From Acidobacteriota bacterium (GTDB lineage: Bacteria > Acidobacteriota > Terriglobia > UBA7540), in NCBI GenBank assembly GCA_003224635.1, contig QHZK01000011.1, forward strand, positions 19,980 to 37,981: 18,002 nt of DNA. Direction: 5' to 3'. Both the position numbers and the translations under genes were made by a program. Below the pieces are notes generated by a model. The model did no database searches and was not told the origin of the DNA. It worked only from the letters and a program-made list of their open reading frames with translations. Positions 6,675 to 14,348 of this stretch are shown here, one piece after another (positions within the stretch are counted from its first letter, which is position 1; every line of letters begins with the position of its first letter).

Positions 6675-7310
6675 CTACAAGTCGCGCAAGAAGGGATTCG
6701 ACCGGCGCTCCTCCCCGATCGTGGTCGGCTCGCCGTGCCCGGGAAAGACGGGCGTCTGGTCCGGAAAGCCGAGAAGCGCATTGTGGATGGAGCGCAAGAT
6801 CTGTTGGTAGTCGCCGCCCCACAGGTCAGTGCGGCCGATGCTGCCGTGGAAGAGCGTATCGCCGCTGAAAATTCTGCGATGTTCGCCCGGCAGGTGAAGG
6901 GAAACGCTGCCCGGTGAATGTCCGGGCGTGTCGAGGACTTCGAGCTCGAGCGATCCCCAGCGCAGCACGTCGCCTTCCTTCAAGAACTGGTCGACTTCGA
7001 CAGATCCCGGAGCCTTGACGCCGAGCCATGCGGCCTGCATCGCCAGGTTCCGATACAGCGGCAGGTCGCCCTGGTGCATCAGGACCTTCGCGCCGGTAGC
7101 CTGCTGGAGTTTCTGGATGCCGCCCACGTGGTCGATGTGGGCGTGCGTGGCGACGATGTATTTGGCGCTCAGGTTGTGCCGGGCGAGGATTTCTTTGACG
7201 CGCTCGATATCGTCGCCGGGGTCGATCACCACGGCGTCCCCCGTCGCTTCGTCGCCGACAATCGAGCAGTTGCACTGGAGCATTCCGACCGGGATGATTT
7301 CGTGGATCAT
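6675..7310 (-). CDS. Metallo-beta-lactamase-fold hydrolase, glyoxalase II (YcbL) type
   Basis: A 211-residue protein with the full set of metal ligands: THAHIDH at 55-61, His131 in TPGHSPGS, Asp151 in FSGDTLF and His192 in FPGHGEPT. The short form without a C-terminal helical domain matches the YcbL-like group, which hydrolyses thioesters such as S-lactoylglutathione. The exact substrate cannot be read from sequence. The first ATG gives the expected first strand (MIHEIIPVGMLQCNCSIVGD). No Shine-Dalgarno sequence precedes it, because an AT-rich tandem repeat begins at once upstream. The reading direction is the same as the M13 gene, but 167 bases separate them. Confidence 0.92.
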   Translation of the reverse strand: MIHEIIPVGMLQCNCSIVGDEATGDAVVIDPGDDIERVKEILARHNLSAKYIVATHAHIDHVGGIQKLQQATGAKVLMHQGDLPLYRNLAMQAAWLGVKAPGSVEVDQFLKEGDVLRWGSLELEVLDTPGHSPGSVSLHLPGEHRRIFSGDTLFHGSIGRTDLWGGDYQQILRSIHNALLGFPDQTPVFPGHGEPTTIGEERRSNPFLRDL

Positions 7311-7395
7311 TCGATTTTGGATTTTGGATTTTCGATTTCAGATTTCAGATTCCCGATTTCAGATTCCCGATTTCAGATCTTCGATTGCAGATTTG
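7311..7395. repeat. AT-rich short tandem repeat directly upstream of the MBL-fold gene
   Basis: The stretch is built of GATTT/GGATTTT/GATTTCA words. The clearest part is the 14-mer GATTTCAGATTCCC at 7341-7354 and 7355-7368, with a partial third copy at 7369-7378. Its composition is very different from the GC-rich surroundings. It touches the start codon of the gene at 7310. Confidence 0.75.
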
Positions 7396-7477
7396 CCGCC
7401 CGGCCTCGCTGCACACTCATCCCACCTTTCTATTTCGTCTATTCGCCACGCCGACGAAGAAGACGCCAACGCGACCT

Positions 7478-9568
7478 CTACCAAATCTGGCAGCGCCCCG
7501 ACCGGACCATCGGGTCGCCGGGCTTGCACGAGAATGCCTCGGCAAATGCGGGCATGTTGGACGGGGCCGCGATGGCTCGGAAACGGTCGAGCGGGTGAGG
7601 ATTCACGTTGACCATCAACAGCTCGTATTGGGGGCGGTCGTTCTGCGCCCAGATCTGCGCGTAGGAGAGGAAGAACCGCTGCTCGGGAGTCAACCCATCA
7701 ACGGGCTCAGGACGCGGCTTGCCCGCGAGGCTGTTCCCATAGGCTCTGTAAGCGAGTGTCAGGCCGCCCAGGTCGGCGATGCTCTCCCCCAGCACCAGCT
7801 TGCCGTTTTCGTGGATGTCGCCCGTGACCACGTAAGCGTCGAATTGCTGCTCCACACACTTGGCGCGCTCCTCGTAATTCTTCAGGTCTTCGGGCGTCCA
7901 CCAGTTTTTCAGATTGCCCTGGGCGTCAAACTTGCGCCCCTGGTCGTCAAAGCCGTGGGTCATCTCATGGCCGATGACGGCGCCGATCCCGCCGTAGTTC
8001 ACGGCGTCGTCGGCCTGGGCGTCGAAGAAGGGCGGCTGCAGAATCCCGGCTGGGAACACGATCTCGTTCTTCTCCGCATTGTAGTAGGCGTTCACGGTGG
8101 GCGGGGTCATGCCCCACTCCGTACGGTCCACGGGCTTGCCGATCTTGGCCAGGTCGCGGTTGAACTCGAACAGGTCGCCCCGGAGCACGTTCATCACATA
8201 GGGACCGCGGTCGACGTGGAAGGCCGAGTAGTCGCGCCACTTATCGGGATACCCGATCTTGGGCGTGAAGGCCTCGAGCTTGGCCAGCGCGGCCTTGCGG
8301 GTCTCGGGGCCCATCCAGGGCAGCGTCGAGAGGTCGTCGCGGAGCGCGGCGATCAGTTTGTGGACCATCGCGAGCGCCCGCGCCTTGGCTTGCGGAGGAA
8401 AATGCTCGGCGACGTAAAGTTGACCGAGCGCAAAGCCGAGCTCGCGGTCCGTCGCTCTGACGCACCGCTTCCAGCGCGGCAGCAGCTCCTGGGTCCCCTG
8501 AAGAGTGCGGCCGTTGAAGCTGAAGTCCTCCTCGACGAATTTTGCAGAGAGGCTCGGGGCCGTAGCGTCGATCAGGTGCCACCGGAGGTAAGTCTTCCAG
8601 TCCGCGAGGGAGGCCGAGGTCAGCATCCGGGTAGCCGCTTCGAAGAACTTGGGCTGCGCGACGTCGACCTCTCGGATGTCAGCATAGCCGAGATCGCGGA
8701 AGTAGGCCGGCCAGGCGAAACTGGGTGTGAGTGCGGCCAGTTGGCTCAGCTCCATCTTGTGATACGTCTTGTCAGGGTCGCGACGCTCGACGCGGGTCAT
8801 GGAAGCGTCCGCGAGCGCGGTTTCGATTCCGACCACGGCCTTGGCCTCGGCTCGGGCTTGCGCCGGGTTGTCGCCCATGAGCTCGAACATCTTGGCCACG
8901 TGCTGGACGTACTGCTCGCGAAGCTGCTTGGACTTGTCGTCCGTCTTCGTATAGTAGTCGCGGTCCGGCATCCCCAGCCCGCCTTGCTCCGCCCCGCCGA
9001 TCACCTGTGTGCTGTTCTTGGCATCCTGCGTCGAGCCGAAGCGAAACAGGGCGTTGACGCCGAGGCTCTGCAGGTGCGCGATTTCGACTTCGAGCTCGGC
9101 GACGCCCTGGATGTGCTCGATGCGGCCAAGCTCCGGGTCGAGCGGCTTGAGTCCCTCGGCCTCGACCGTCGCCTCGTCCATGCAGCTCGCGTAGAAGTCA
9201 CCGATCTTCTGCTCGTTCGAGCCCTCGGGTGCCATCCGATTTTTCGCCGCCCGCTCCAGAATCTGGCGCAGGATCTCGCGGTTCCGCTCTTGGAGCTCGC
9301 TGAACCTGCCCCAACTGGGGTACTCGGGCGGCACGGGATTCTTCGCCAGCCATCCGCCGTCGGCGTATTTGTAGAAGTCGGAGCAGGGCTGGCAATTCCT
9401 GTCGATGCTCGCGACGTCCAGGCCGTGAACACCGTCGGGCGCAGCCGAAGCCGTGGCCGCAGGCTGCCGTCCTCGGAAGGGGACGCAAATCGAGCGGCCG
9501 GCGGCCAGCGCGATGCCGAGCGCCATCAGGAGAGCAAGGCCGGGAAACCACAGGCGTGAAGCGCGCAT
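7478..9568 (-). CDS. Exported M13-family (neprilysin-like) zinc endopeptidase
   Basis: A 696-residue protein, close to the usual 660-750 of M13 peptidases. A hydrophobic signal or anchor segment is at residues 7-24. The N-terminal M13 domain begins DVASIDRNCQPCSDFYKYADGGWL. The catalytic part has the substrate-binding NAYYN motif, HEMTHGFDDQG at 534-544 with zinc ligands His534 and His538 and catalytic Glu535, and GESIADLGG with third ligand Glu595 and Asp599. The C-terminal CQIW matches the family's usual CxxW end. It cleaves peptides outside the cytoplasm. GGAGG lies 9 bases before the ATG. A perfect 9-bp inverted repeat lies 22 bases further upstream. Confidence 0.95.
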   Translation of the reverse strand: MRASRLWFPGLALLMALGIALAAGRSICVPFRGRQPAATASAAPDGVHGLDVASIDRNCQPCSDFYKYADGGWLAKNPVPPEYPSWGRFSELQERNREILRQILERAAKNRMAPEGSNEQKIGDFYASCMDEATVEAEGLKPLDPELGRIEHIQGVAELEVEIAHLQSLGVNALFRFGSTQDAKNSTQVIGGAEQGGLGMPDRDYYTKTDDKSKQLREQYVQHVAKMFELMGDNPAQARAEAKAVVGIETALADASMTRVERRDPDKTYHKMELSQLAALTPSFAWPAYFRDLGYADIREVDVAQPKFFEAATRMLTSASLADWKTYLRWHLIDATAPSLSAKFVEEDFSFNGRTLQGTQELLPRWKRCVRATDRELGFALGQLYVAEHFPPQAKARALAMVHKLIAALRDDLSTLPWMGPETRKAALAKLEAFTPKIGYPDKWRDYSAFHVDRGPYVMNVLRGDLFEFNRDLAKIGKPVDRTEWGMTPPTVNAYYNAEKNEIVFPAGILQPPFFDAQADDAVNYGGIGAVIGHEMTHGFDDQGRKFDAQGNLKNWWTPEDLKNYEERAKCVEQQFDAYVVTGDIHENGKLVLGESIADLGGLTLAYRAYGNSLAGKPRPEPVDGLTPEQRFFLSYAQIWAQNDRPQYELLMVNVNPHPLDRFRAIAAPSNMPAFAEAFSCKPGDPMVRSGRCQIW

Positions 9569-9589
9569 GGGTATGGACCTCCGCGGTTC

Positions 9590-9616
9590 GGATGCAGCAT
9601 GACCTCCGCTGCATCC
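9590..9616. promoter_or_regulatory. Inverted repeat in the 5' region of the M13 peptidase gene
   Basis: GGATGCAGC (9590-9598) and GCTGCATCC (9608-9616) are perfect 9-base arms around a 9-base centre. On the minus strand the centre reads GGAGGTCAT, a ribosome-site-like sequence. A weak TATACG box (9623-9628, minus) would place the transcription start at its edge. It could be an operator or an mRNA hairpin. Confidence 0.5.
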
Positions 9617-9698
9617 GTAGATCGTATAACCTAATTCACCAGCCTCGAATAAGCAACCGTTCCATTCCGGCGTTCGATTCCGTTCGACCCTTGCCTCG

Positions 9699-9728
9699 TT
9701 GACTCGACCCGCGCCCGGCCCCTATACT
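9699..9728 (+). promoter_or_regulatory. Sigma-70-like promoter of the TIG-domain gene
   Basis: TTGACT (9699-9704) and TATACT (9723-9728) are separated by 18 bases, each one mismatch from consensus. The predicted start near 9735 gives a leader of about 140 bases containing the palindromic element at 9759-9825. Confidence 0.6.
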
Positions 9729-9758
9729 GGAAGCTGAGCTGGACAGAGCGACATGGGT

Positions 9759-9825
9759 TGTAGCGGCACTGTGTCTCTGAGCGCCGAAAAAAGGGCGGTC
9801 CCTTACAGGGCAGGCTTCGACCGCC
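9759..9825. repeat. Decayed copy of the TGTAGCG REP-like element
   Basis: It starts TGTAGCGGCACTGTG and has GAGCGCCG at 9779-9786, matching the first hairpin of the 6566 element with mismatches. A second stem follows, GGCGGTC (9794-9800) with GACCGCC (9819-9825). The closing CGCTACA arm is not recognisable. Confidence 0.5.
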
Positions 9826-9874
9826 GCACAAACTCGAAGGGGCGACTGATTTACTTCCTTGCTGACGTGCTTCG

Positions 9875-11110
9875 ATGACGCACCGATTCCGCATTAAGCG
9901 CCTTTACATCTTTCTGTTCACGTCGCTCGCGGCATTCAGTTTCGGCTTGCCGGTCGCTTGTTATGGTCAAGCCGCCGGGCCCGGCCGCCTTGAAGCCTGC
10001 CTCCAGGGCGAGTCGAAGGTAGCGCAGACCTCACTTTTGAGGGCTGCGGCGGTGCGCGCGCGGGCCGATTCGCTCCCGGGGGCGTCGGACACGTCACCCG
10101 AGATCGACCATCTGACGCCCGTCCAGGCTGCTGCGGGGTCTGAGGTGACGGTCGAAATTGACGGGAAAAATTTCGCCCGCGGCGCCTATGTCTCGTCTTC
10201 AAACCCGGAGGTGCACGTCATTAAGACGCGGCGCGTCAGCGCTGCCCGGATCGATGCCCAACTGGCCATCGCCCCGAAGGCCCAGCCGGGCGCCGTGACT
10301 CTTTACGTGACCAGTCCTGAGGGCTCAGTAGCCCAGGCGACGCTTACAATTATTGGAGGAGCCGCGCCGGCGAGTCCGGTCCCGCAGGGTGGCGCGGCCA
10401 ACGGGACCACCGCAACCACGGAGGAGGTCTCGGCGTCTCTAGCCGGCAGTCCGGAGGTCGCCTCGGTCGAGCCTTCCAGCGTAACGCCGGGCAGTCTGAT
10501 CGGTCTCAGAATTAAGGGAAAGAATTTCGCGCCCGGAGCGAAGGTGAGTTTCTCGAATCCGGGCATACGCGTTCTTGAGACCACCGTGCAGAAATCCACC
10601 GAGCTCGCGGCGCGCATTCAGGTAGCTTCGGACGCCGCGACGGGAGCCGGCAGCCTGTTTGTGGTGAATCCCGATGACAGCGAAGTGGAGACCCCGTTCC
10701 AGGTGATCGAGGGCGCTCCAGTCGCGTCCGGCACAGCGCCTGAGCCTTCAGCCCCAGCCTCCGCGCGAAAGAAGACGGCCTCGCCGTCCGCGAGCCGCGA
10801 CTCGGTCTCGCAGCAGTTCGAGGTGTACAGTCTAGGGAACGTCGCGAGCATTCTGGGGAGCGGCGACAAGCCCAAAGGGACTTTAGACGTCGGGCGCGGG
10901 ACGCTCAAATACCTCGAGGCGGGCAAAGAAGTTTTTTCCGCTGCCGCGCCGGACATCAAAGAGATCGGTCTGAACACTATCCTGGGCATCAATACCGGGA
11001 CCTTTCACATCATCCTCCACTCGGGCAAGACCTACAATTTCATCGCGGCCTCGCTTCGCCCTGAAGATGGCCAGTCCATCGTCGATGCGCTGCGCCAGGT
11101 CCTGCAGTAG
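9875..11110 (+). CDS. Exported protein with two IPT/TIG (Ig-like) domains and a PH-like C-terminal domain
   Basis: A 411-residue protein with a signal peptide at about 1-32 (YIFLFTSLAAFSFGLPVACYGQA). Two related IPT/TIG units lie at about 76-160 and 195-279. Each has the pattern P-x-x-x-x-x-G followed by G-K-N-F-A-x-G-A and a final strand of VTSPEG or VVNPDD type. A Ser/Ala/Pro-rich linker (280-315) joins them to a C-terminal domain at 318-411 (GTLDVGRGTLKYLEAGKEVFSAAAPDIKEI, then GTFHIILHSGKTYNFIAAS). This resembles bacterial PH-like folds, a guess from strand pattern. TIG domains usually mediate binding or surface display; no catalytic motif is seen. There is no clear Shine-Dalgarno sequence before the ATG. 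Confidence 0.87.
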   Translation: MTHRFRIKRLYIFLFTSLAAFSFGLPVACYGQAAGPGRLEACLQGESKVAQTSLLRAAAVRARADSLPGASDTSPEIDHLTPVQAAAGSEVTVEIDGKNFARGAYVSSSNPEVHVIKTRRVSAARIDAQLAIAPKAQPGAVTLYVTSPEGSVAQATLTIIGGAAPASPVPQGGAANGTTATTEEVSASLAGSPEVASVEPSSVTPGSLIGLRIKGKNFAPGAKVSFSNPGIRVLETTVQKSTELAARIQVASDAATGAGSLFVVNPDDSEVETPFQVIEGAPVASGTAPEPSAPASARKKTASPSASRDSVSQQFEVYSLGNVASILGSGDKPKGTLDVGRGTLKYLEAGKEVFSAAAPDIKEIGLNTILGINTGTFHIILHSGKTYNFIAASLRPEDGQSIVDALRQVLQ

Positions 11111-11526
11111 GCAAACCCCAACTGCTCCTCAACCGCGAAGGACTTTTGTAAGGTATCGACTCGACCTTTTCGTGTCGGGTGTCGACCCGATTGTCGAGAC
11201 AGTTGTTGGTGGAGTAAAAGATACCCTTTTGACTAGGAGACGCCGAGAAGTTCTTGAACGCGCAGAGGTAGCGGCTACTGAGGCGCGCCCAGAAGCAGGA
11301 TGCCCATTGCTCTTCTTGTTTTTATAGTTTCAATTTACGACCCGTTTGATGATCGACCCGCCCTTCCCGCCGCAGGAACAGAGGTTTCGAACGTCCTGCC
11401 AAAGGAGCTTCCCGCGTCACTGCGGTCGATACGTGAAGAATCGGACCAGGAATCTCCGAGCGAGCACAATCTGCACGGTCCGACGAGCGAATAGCTGATT
11501 CCAATTAATCTCAAAGGAGGAAATTC
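11111..11526. other. 416-base intergenic region
   Basis: It contains a small hairpin, TCGGGT-GTCG-ACCCGA (11175-11190), 65 bases after the TIG gene stop. The hairpin has no following T-run, so it is a weak terminator candidate. One doubtful short frame lies at 11300-11494. At the end is AAAGGAGG (11513-11520), a near-perfect ribosome site six bases before the next ATG. No clear promoter was found. Confidence 0.6.
11300..11494 (+). CDS. Doubtful small protein, 64 residues
   Basis: The ATG at 11300 opens a frame with a hydrophobic start (MPIALLVFIVSIYDPF) followed by an acidic tail (SIREESDQESPSEHN). No family is recognised. The only ribosome-site-like sequence is a weak AGCAGGA just before the ATG. 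It may be chance, a short exported peptide, or a gene remnant. Confidence 0.2.
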   Translation: MPIALLVFIVSIYDPFDDRPALPAAGTEVSNVLPKELPASLRSIREESDQESPSEHNLHGPTSE

Positions 11527-12309
11527 ATGAAAGCCAGAACGATACAGTCCGCGTTACGCGCCTCTCTGAACGTCGTTGTCCTCTTCATGCTACTGCTAGC
11601 CCTTGCGCCGACGTCGTGGGCCGGAAGTTGCGCCGGCCTCCCAACCGCAGCGCAGTTGAAAACCTTCCTCGGGCAGGCTGCTTCCGGCACCGGAATCAGC
11701 GCGTCGCTTGGTCCCGGAACCGGGGTCGGCGGGCTCTTTGGTGGTCAGCGCATGTGGGCTGCGGTGGTCGATCGCGACGGCGAAATCTGCGCCTTTGCTA
11801 CGTCTACTTCCGATCCCACGCAAGTCTGGCCCGGCAGTCAGCAGATCGCCAAGGGCAAGGCTTACACCGCTAACGCCTTCAGCCTGGACGCATTGGCCCT
11901 TTCGACAGCTCGCCTGTACACCTTCGTTCAGCCGCGGCATTCGCTTTTCGGTCTGAACAATTCGAATCCTTTCAATCCAACGTTTCTATCGCCAACCTCC
12001 GGAAGCGGAGGCGGAACCAACCAGATCGCCGGTGGCATCATCACCTTTGGGGGCGGAGTGCCCCTTTACAGTCTTACTGGTTCCATCATTGGAGGCTTGG
12101 GAGTGAGCGGCGACACGGCCTGCACGGATCATGAAATCGCCAAGCGCGTGCGCGACCTCTCCGGGCACAATCCTCCCGGCGGTCCGCTGGTGGACGACAT
12201 CACCTATTCCGCGCCAGATGGCCCGTCGGTGTTCACCCATCCTGTGTGCCTGAACACCCTCAGGAACGGCGTTCCCATCGGTAATGAGAACGTGGCTTCT
12301 GGGTACTGA
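11527..12309 (+). CDS. Secreted GlcG/HbpS-like (heme-degrading-domain family) protein
   Basis: A 260-residue protein with a clear signal peptide (about 1-32, hydrophobic VVVLFMLLLALAPTSWAG). The mature part matches the GlcG/HbpS fold in pattern. MWAAVVDRDGEICAFATS (76-93), QVWPGSQQIAKGKAYTANAFS (99-119), GGIITFGGGVPLY (169-181), GSIIGGLGVSGDTACTDHEIAKRVR (185-209) are the typical ordered blocks. HbpS binds haem outside the cell and GlcG sits in glycolate operons; the ligand here is unknown. The C-terminal extension beyond 210 has several Pro and Gly and ends VASGY. Translation start is well supported by AAAGGAGG six bases upstream. Nothing nearby is recognisably haem-related. Confidence 0.85.
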   Translation: MKARTIQSALRASLNVVVLFMLLLALAPTSWAGSCAGLPTAAQLKTFLGQAASGTGISASLGPGTGVGGLFGGQRMWAAVVDRDGEICAFATSTSDPTQVWPGSQQIAKGKAYTANAFSLDALALSTARLYTFVQPRHSLFGLNNSNPFNPTFLSPTSGSGGGTNQIAGGIITFGGGVPLYSLTGSIIGGLGVSGDTACTDHEIAKRVRDLSGHNPPGGPLVDDITYSAPDGPSVFTHPVCLNTLRNGVPIGNENVASGY

Positions 12310-12329
12310 TCGATCTCGGTCCGTCGGAC

Positions 12330-12354
12330 AGGGGCGGTTTGAGAAGCCGCCCCT
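12330..12354. terminator. GC-rich hairpin between convergent genes
   Basis: AGGGGCGG (12330-12337) and CCGCCCCT (12347-12354) form a perfect 8-base stem around nine bases, 20 bases after the GlcG-like stop codon. There is no T-run, so its strength is uncertain. Further stems follow at 12376-12391 (CGTCGC/GCGACG) and 12401-12422 (CCTTCGT/ACGAAGG) before the convergent amidohydrolase stop. Confidence 0.5.
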
Positions 12355-12472
12355 AACCATCACGTCAGTCGTCCCCGTCGCTCAGGCGACGTACTGCTTT
12401 CCTTCGTTCCTGGCGACGAAGGCAAAGCGAAGGTGCCGAGGGTGAGCGGGGGCTTTTGGAATTCCTGCCGGT

Positions 12473-13354
12473 TCAAGGCTTCTGATTCAGGACTCGCCAG
12501 AGAGTTCCGGCGAAGATGTTGGCCTGCGCCTCCGCCGGCACCCCGCAAGCGTCGAGCATCTTGTGGTAGCGCTCGATTTCGCGGTCAAACTCTTCGATCT
12601 CACCGTTGAAGACGTCCGAGCCGAATACCAGCTTCTCAAAAGCGCTGGTGCCGGACTTCGGAGTGTGCGGGCTGACGACGCCCGACCACCAGAAGATGGA
12701 CTTGAAGAAGGTGTAGTCGTCCTGCTTCTTGATCAGCGAAGAGCCCGACAGATCGAAGTAGAGGTTGGGATTCCAGCGCGCGATTTCCGCCGCCCAGGCG
12801 TAGTCGGGATTGCCGAGGTGGGCGCCGATGACGGTGAGCTTGGGGAAGCGGCGGGCGATGCCGTCAAGCGTAGTCGGCCGCATGCGGTCGACGCTGATGT
12901 CGGCGGCCACGCTCGGGTCGGGACGGTTCACAATGCCGGTGTGAAAGAGCACGATCATACCGTACTGTTCGGCCCGCTGGTAGATCGGCCAATAGCCGCG
13001 GTCGTCGTAGTTCTTGAGCGGCGAACTCATTTCGCCCAGGCCCCGGAATCCCGCCGCGTGAAACCGGTCGATGAGTTCGAGCGCCTGCGGGTCGTCGAGC
13101 TTGATGTCTCCGAAGCCGATCAGGCGGTCAGGGTGCTTGTCGATGAAGGGCCTCGCCTGGTCAAAAGCCTTGGGCGTGGTCAGCAGGAACGCGGCCCCGT
13201 CCACGGCGTAGAGCCTTGAGAGGAGCTTTTCGAGGAACCCCGGCTCGCCGTCGTAGTGCATGTGCACGTCGATTAGTTTCGGCGGATGCGCCTGGCCAAA
13301 AAGTCTCCAGCCGCTTAAGACGAAGAGACCGAGCAAAACGACCCTTTTCTGCAC
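12473..13354 (-). CDS. Exported amidohydrolase-2 (ACMSD-like TIM-barrel) family protein
   Basis: A 293-residue protein from a GTG start at 13354. I chose it over ATG 13390 because GGGAGG lies five bases before the GTG and the resulting N-terminus (QKRVVLLGLFVLSGWRLFGQA) is a compact signal peptide. Metal-site motifs of the family are IDVHMH (His31, His33), VLFHTG (His138), IGAHLGNPDY (His179) and FGSDV (Asp247). The fold supports metal-dependent hydrolases and decarboxylases; the substrate is unknown. Export is unusual for this family but occurs. It follows the short-chain dehydrogenase gene by 150 bases on the same strand, so co-transcription is possible but not certain. Confidence 0.88.
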   Translation of the reverse strand: MQKRVVLLGLFVLSGWRLFGQAHPPKLIDVHMHYDGEPGFLEKLLSRLYAVDGAAFLLTTPKAFDQARPFIDKHPDRLIGFGDIKLDDPQALELIDRFHAAGFRGLGEMSSPLKNYDDRGYWPIYQRAEQYGMIVLFHTGIVNRPDPSVAADISVDRMRPTTLDGIARRFPKLTVIGAHLGNPDYAWAAEIARWNPNLYFDLSGSSLIKKQDDYTFFKSIFWWSGVVSPHTPKSGTSAFEKLVFGSDVFNGEIEEFDREIERYHKMLDACGVPAEAQANIFAGTLWRVLNQKP

Positions 13355-13497
13355 GGCGACCTCCCGATGTTTCGAAACCTGACCTTCCAAATGTCAGTAG
13401 GGAATTCCCGGTCCTTGGACCCGGCCGTCGTTCCCTTACCTCCGCAGGGGCCTGGCCGTGCTCCAAGGCTGGCTCGCGCCTCAACGATTGCCGCGAG

Positions 13498-13511
13498 AAT
13501 GCCGCTACAAC
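13498..13511. repeat. Fragment related to the TGTAGCGGC repeat at the SDR stop codon
   Basis: On the minus strand the sequence TTGTAGCGGCA matches eleven bases at 9758-9768. Its TAG is the stop codon of the short-chain dehydrogenase. The match is short and may be chance. Confidence 0.3.
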
Positions 13512-14305
13512 GCGTGCCCGCCGGAGACTTTGATAACCTGGCCCGTAAGCCATCCTGTCTGGGTTGAGGCGAGAAAAACGACCGCATGGGCAATGTCCTC
13601 CGGCGTGCCGAGCCGGCCCATGGGGATGGACGGCAGCACTTGCTGCTCAAGGTCCGGCTGAATCCAGCCTGTCTGCACGGGCCCTGGCGCGACTGTGTTT
13701 ACGGTGATCCCGAACCTTCCGACCTCGATCGCGACGCTGCGAGTAAAGGCCTCGAGAGCGGCCTTGCTTGCGCCATAAGCGATTTGTGTAGCAAAAGCCT
13801 GCGCGGCATCGGTGCTGATGTTGATGATTCGACCCTCTTCGAGGTTGTGTTGTCGGAACCGACGCGTGAACTCGCTCATCAGGAGCACGGCGGCGCGGGT
13901 ATTTACGCGGAAATGCCGGTCGATACTGGCTCCGCTGACAGACAGGATCGTGTCCGGCAGTTCGCAATGCGCCGCGTTGTTCACCAGCACGCTTACAGGT
14001 CCGAAGGCGTCCTCAGCGTGGGCGAAGATTTTGGGGATGGTGTCGAAATCCGCGAGGTCGCCGCTCACCCAACTCGCCTGCCCGCCTGCGCGTCGGATAT
14101 CTTCGCCCACGCTCAGGGCTCCTGCTTCGCCTTTGAAGGCAAACTCGACGGCATACGGTTTGCCGGGGTCCGTCGGTGGCGCGTCGAGGTAGTGGATGAC
14201 GACCAGCGCGCCGTGTCCGGCAAGCACCCTGGCGATGACCGCGCCGATGCCGGAGTTCGCGCCGGTGACAACCGCAACGCGGCCTTGAAGACCCGGATCA
14301 ATCAC
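13505..14305 (-). CDS. Short-chain dehydrogenase/reductase (classical SDR)
   Basis: A 266-residue Rossmann-fold oxidoreductase with the cofactor motif TGANSGIG at 14-21, NNAA at 109-112, probable catalytic Ser164 in INISTD, and YGASK with Tyr177 and Lys181. The end has TPEDIAHAVVFLAS and TGQVIKVSGGH as in 3-ketoacyl-ACP-reductase-like SDRs. A segment of about 20 residues at 41-60 (DAPPTDPGKPYAVEFAFKGE) after the second strand is longer than usual. The substrate is not predictable. The start is GTG with only a weak GGAAG upstream. It lies 43 bases after the aldo/keto reductase gene on the same strand, so they probably share a transcript. Confidence 0.92.
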   Translation of the reverse strand: MIDPGLQGRVAVVTGANSGIGAVIARVLAGHGALVVIHYLDAPPTDPGKPYAVEFAFKGEAGALSVGEDIRRAGGQASWVSGDLADFDTIPKIFAHAEDAFGPVSVLVNNAAHCELPDTILSVSGASIDRHFRVNTRAAVLLMSEFTRRFRQHNLEEGRIINISTDAAQAFATQIAYGASKAALEAFTRSVAIEVGRFGITVNTVAPGPVQTGWIQPDLEQQVLPSIPMGRLGTPEDIAHAVVFLASTQTGWLTGQVIKVSGGHAL

Positions 14306-14348
14306 GAGTTAGCGCTTCCATCGCGGTGCGGAATCCGTCGTTATCCCC

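Larger units (their letters stand above)
9569..9874. other. Divergent intergenic region between M13 peptidase and TIG-domain genes
   Basis: These 306 bases hold no convincing gene. They contain the inverted repeat at 9590-9616, a sigma-70-like plus-strand promoter at 9699-9728, and a decayed REP-like palindrome at 9759-9825 in the presumed leader of the TIG gene. Confidence 0.7.

Noticed and set aside
7385..9559. A 724-codon plus-strand open frame opposite the M13 peptidase
   Set aside because: It is longer than the real gene but has no family motif. The minus strand carries the signal peptide, HEMTH and the GESIAD motif, so this is a codon-bias shadow.
13315..13650. Several short frames between the amidohydrolase and the SDR gene
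   Set aside because: They overlap the two real genes in other frames and show only biased Arg/Ser-rich sequence.
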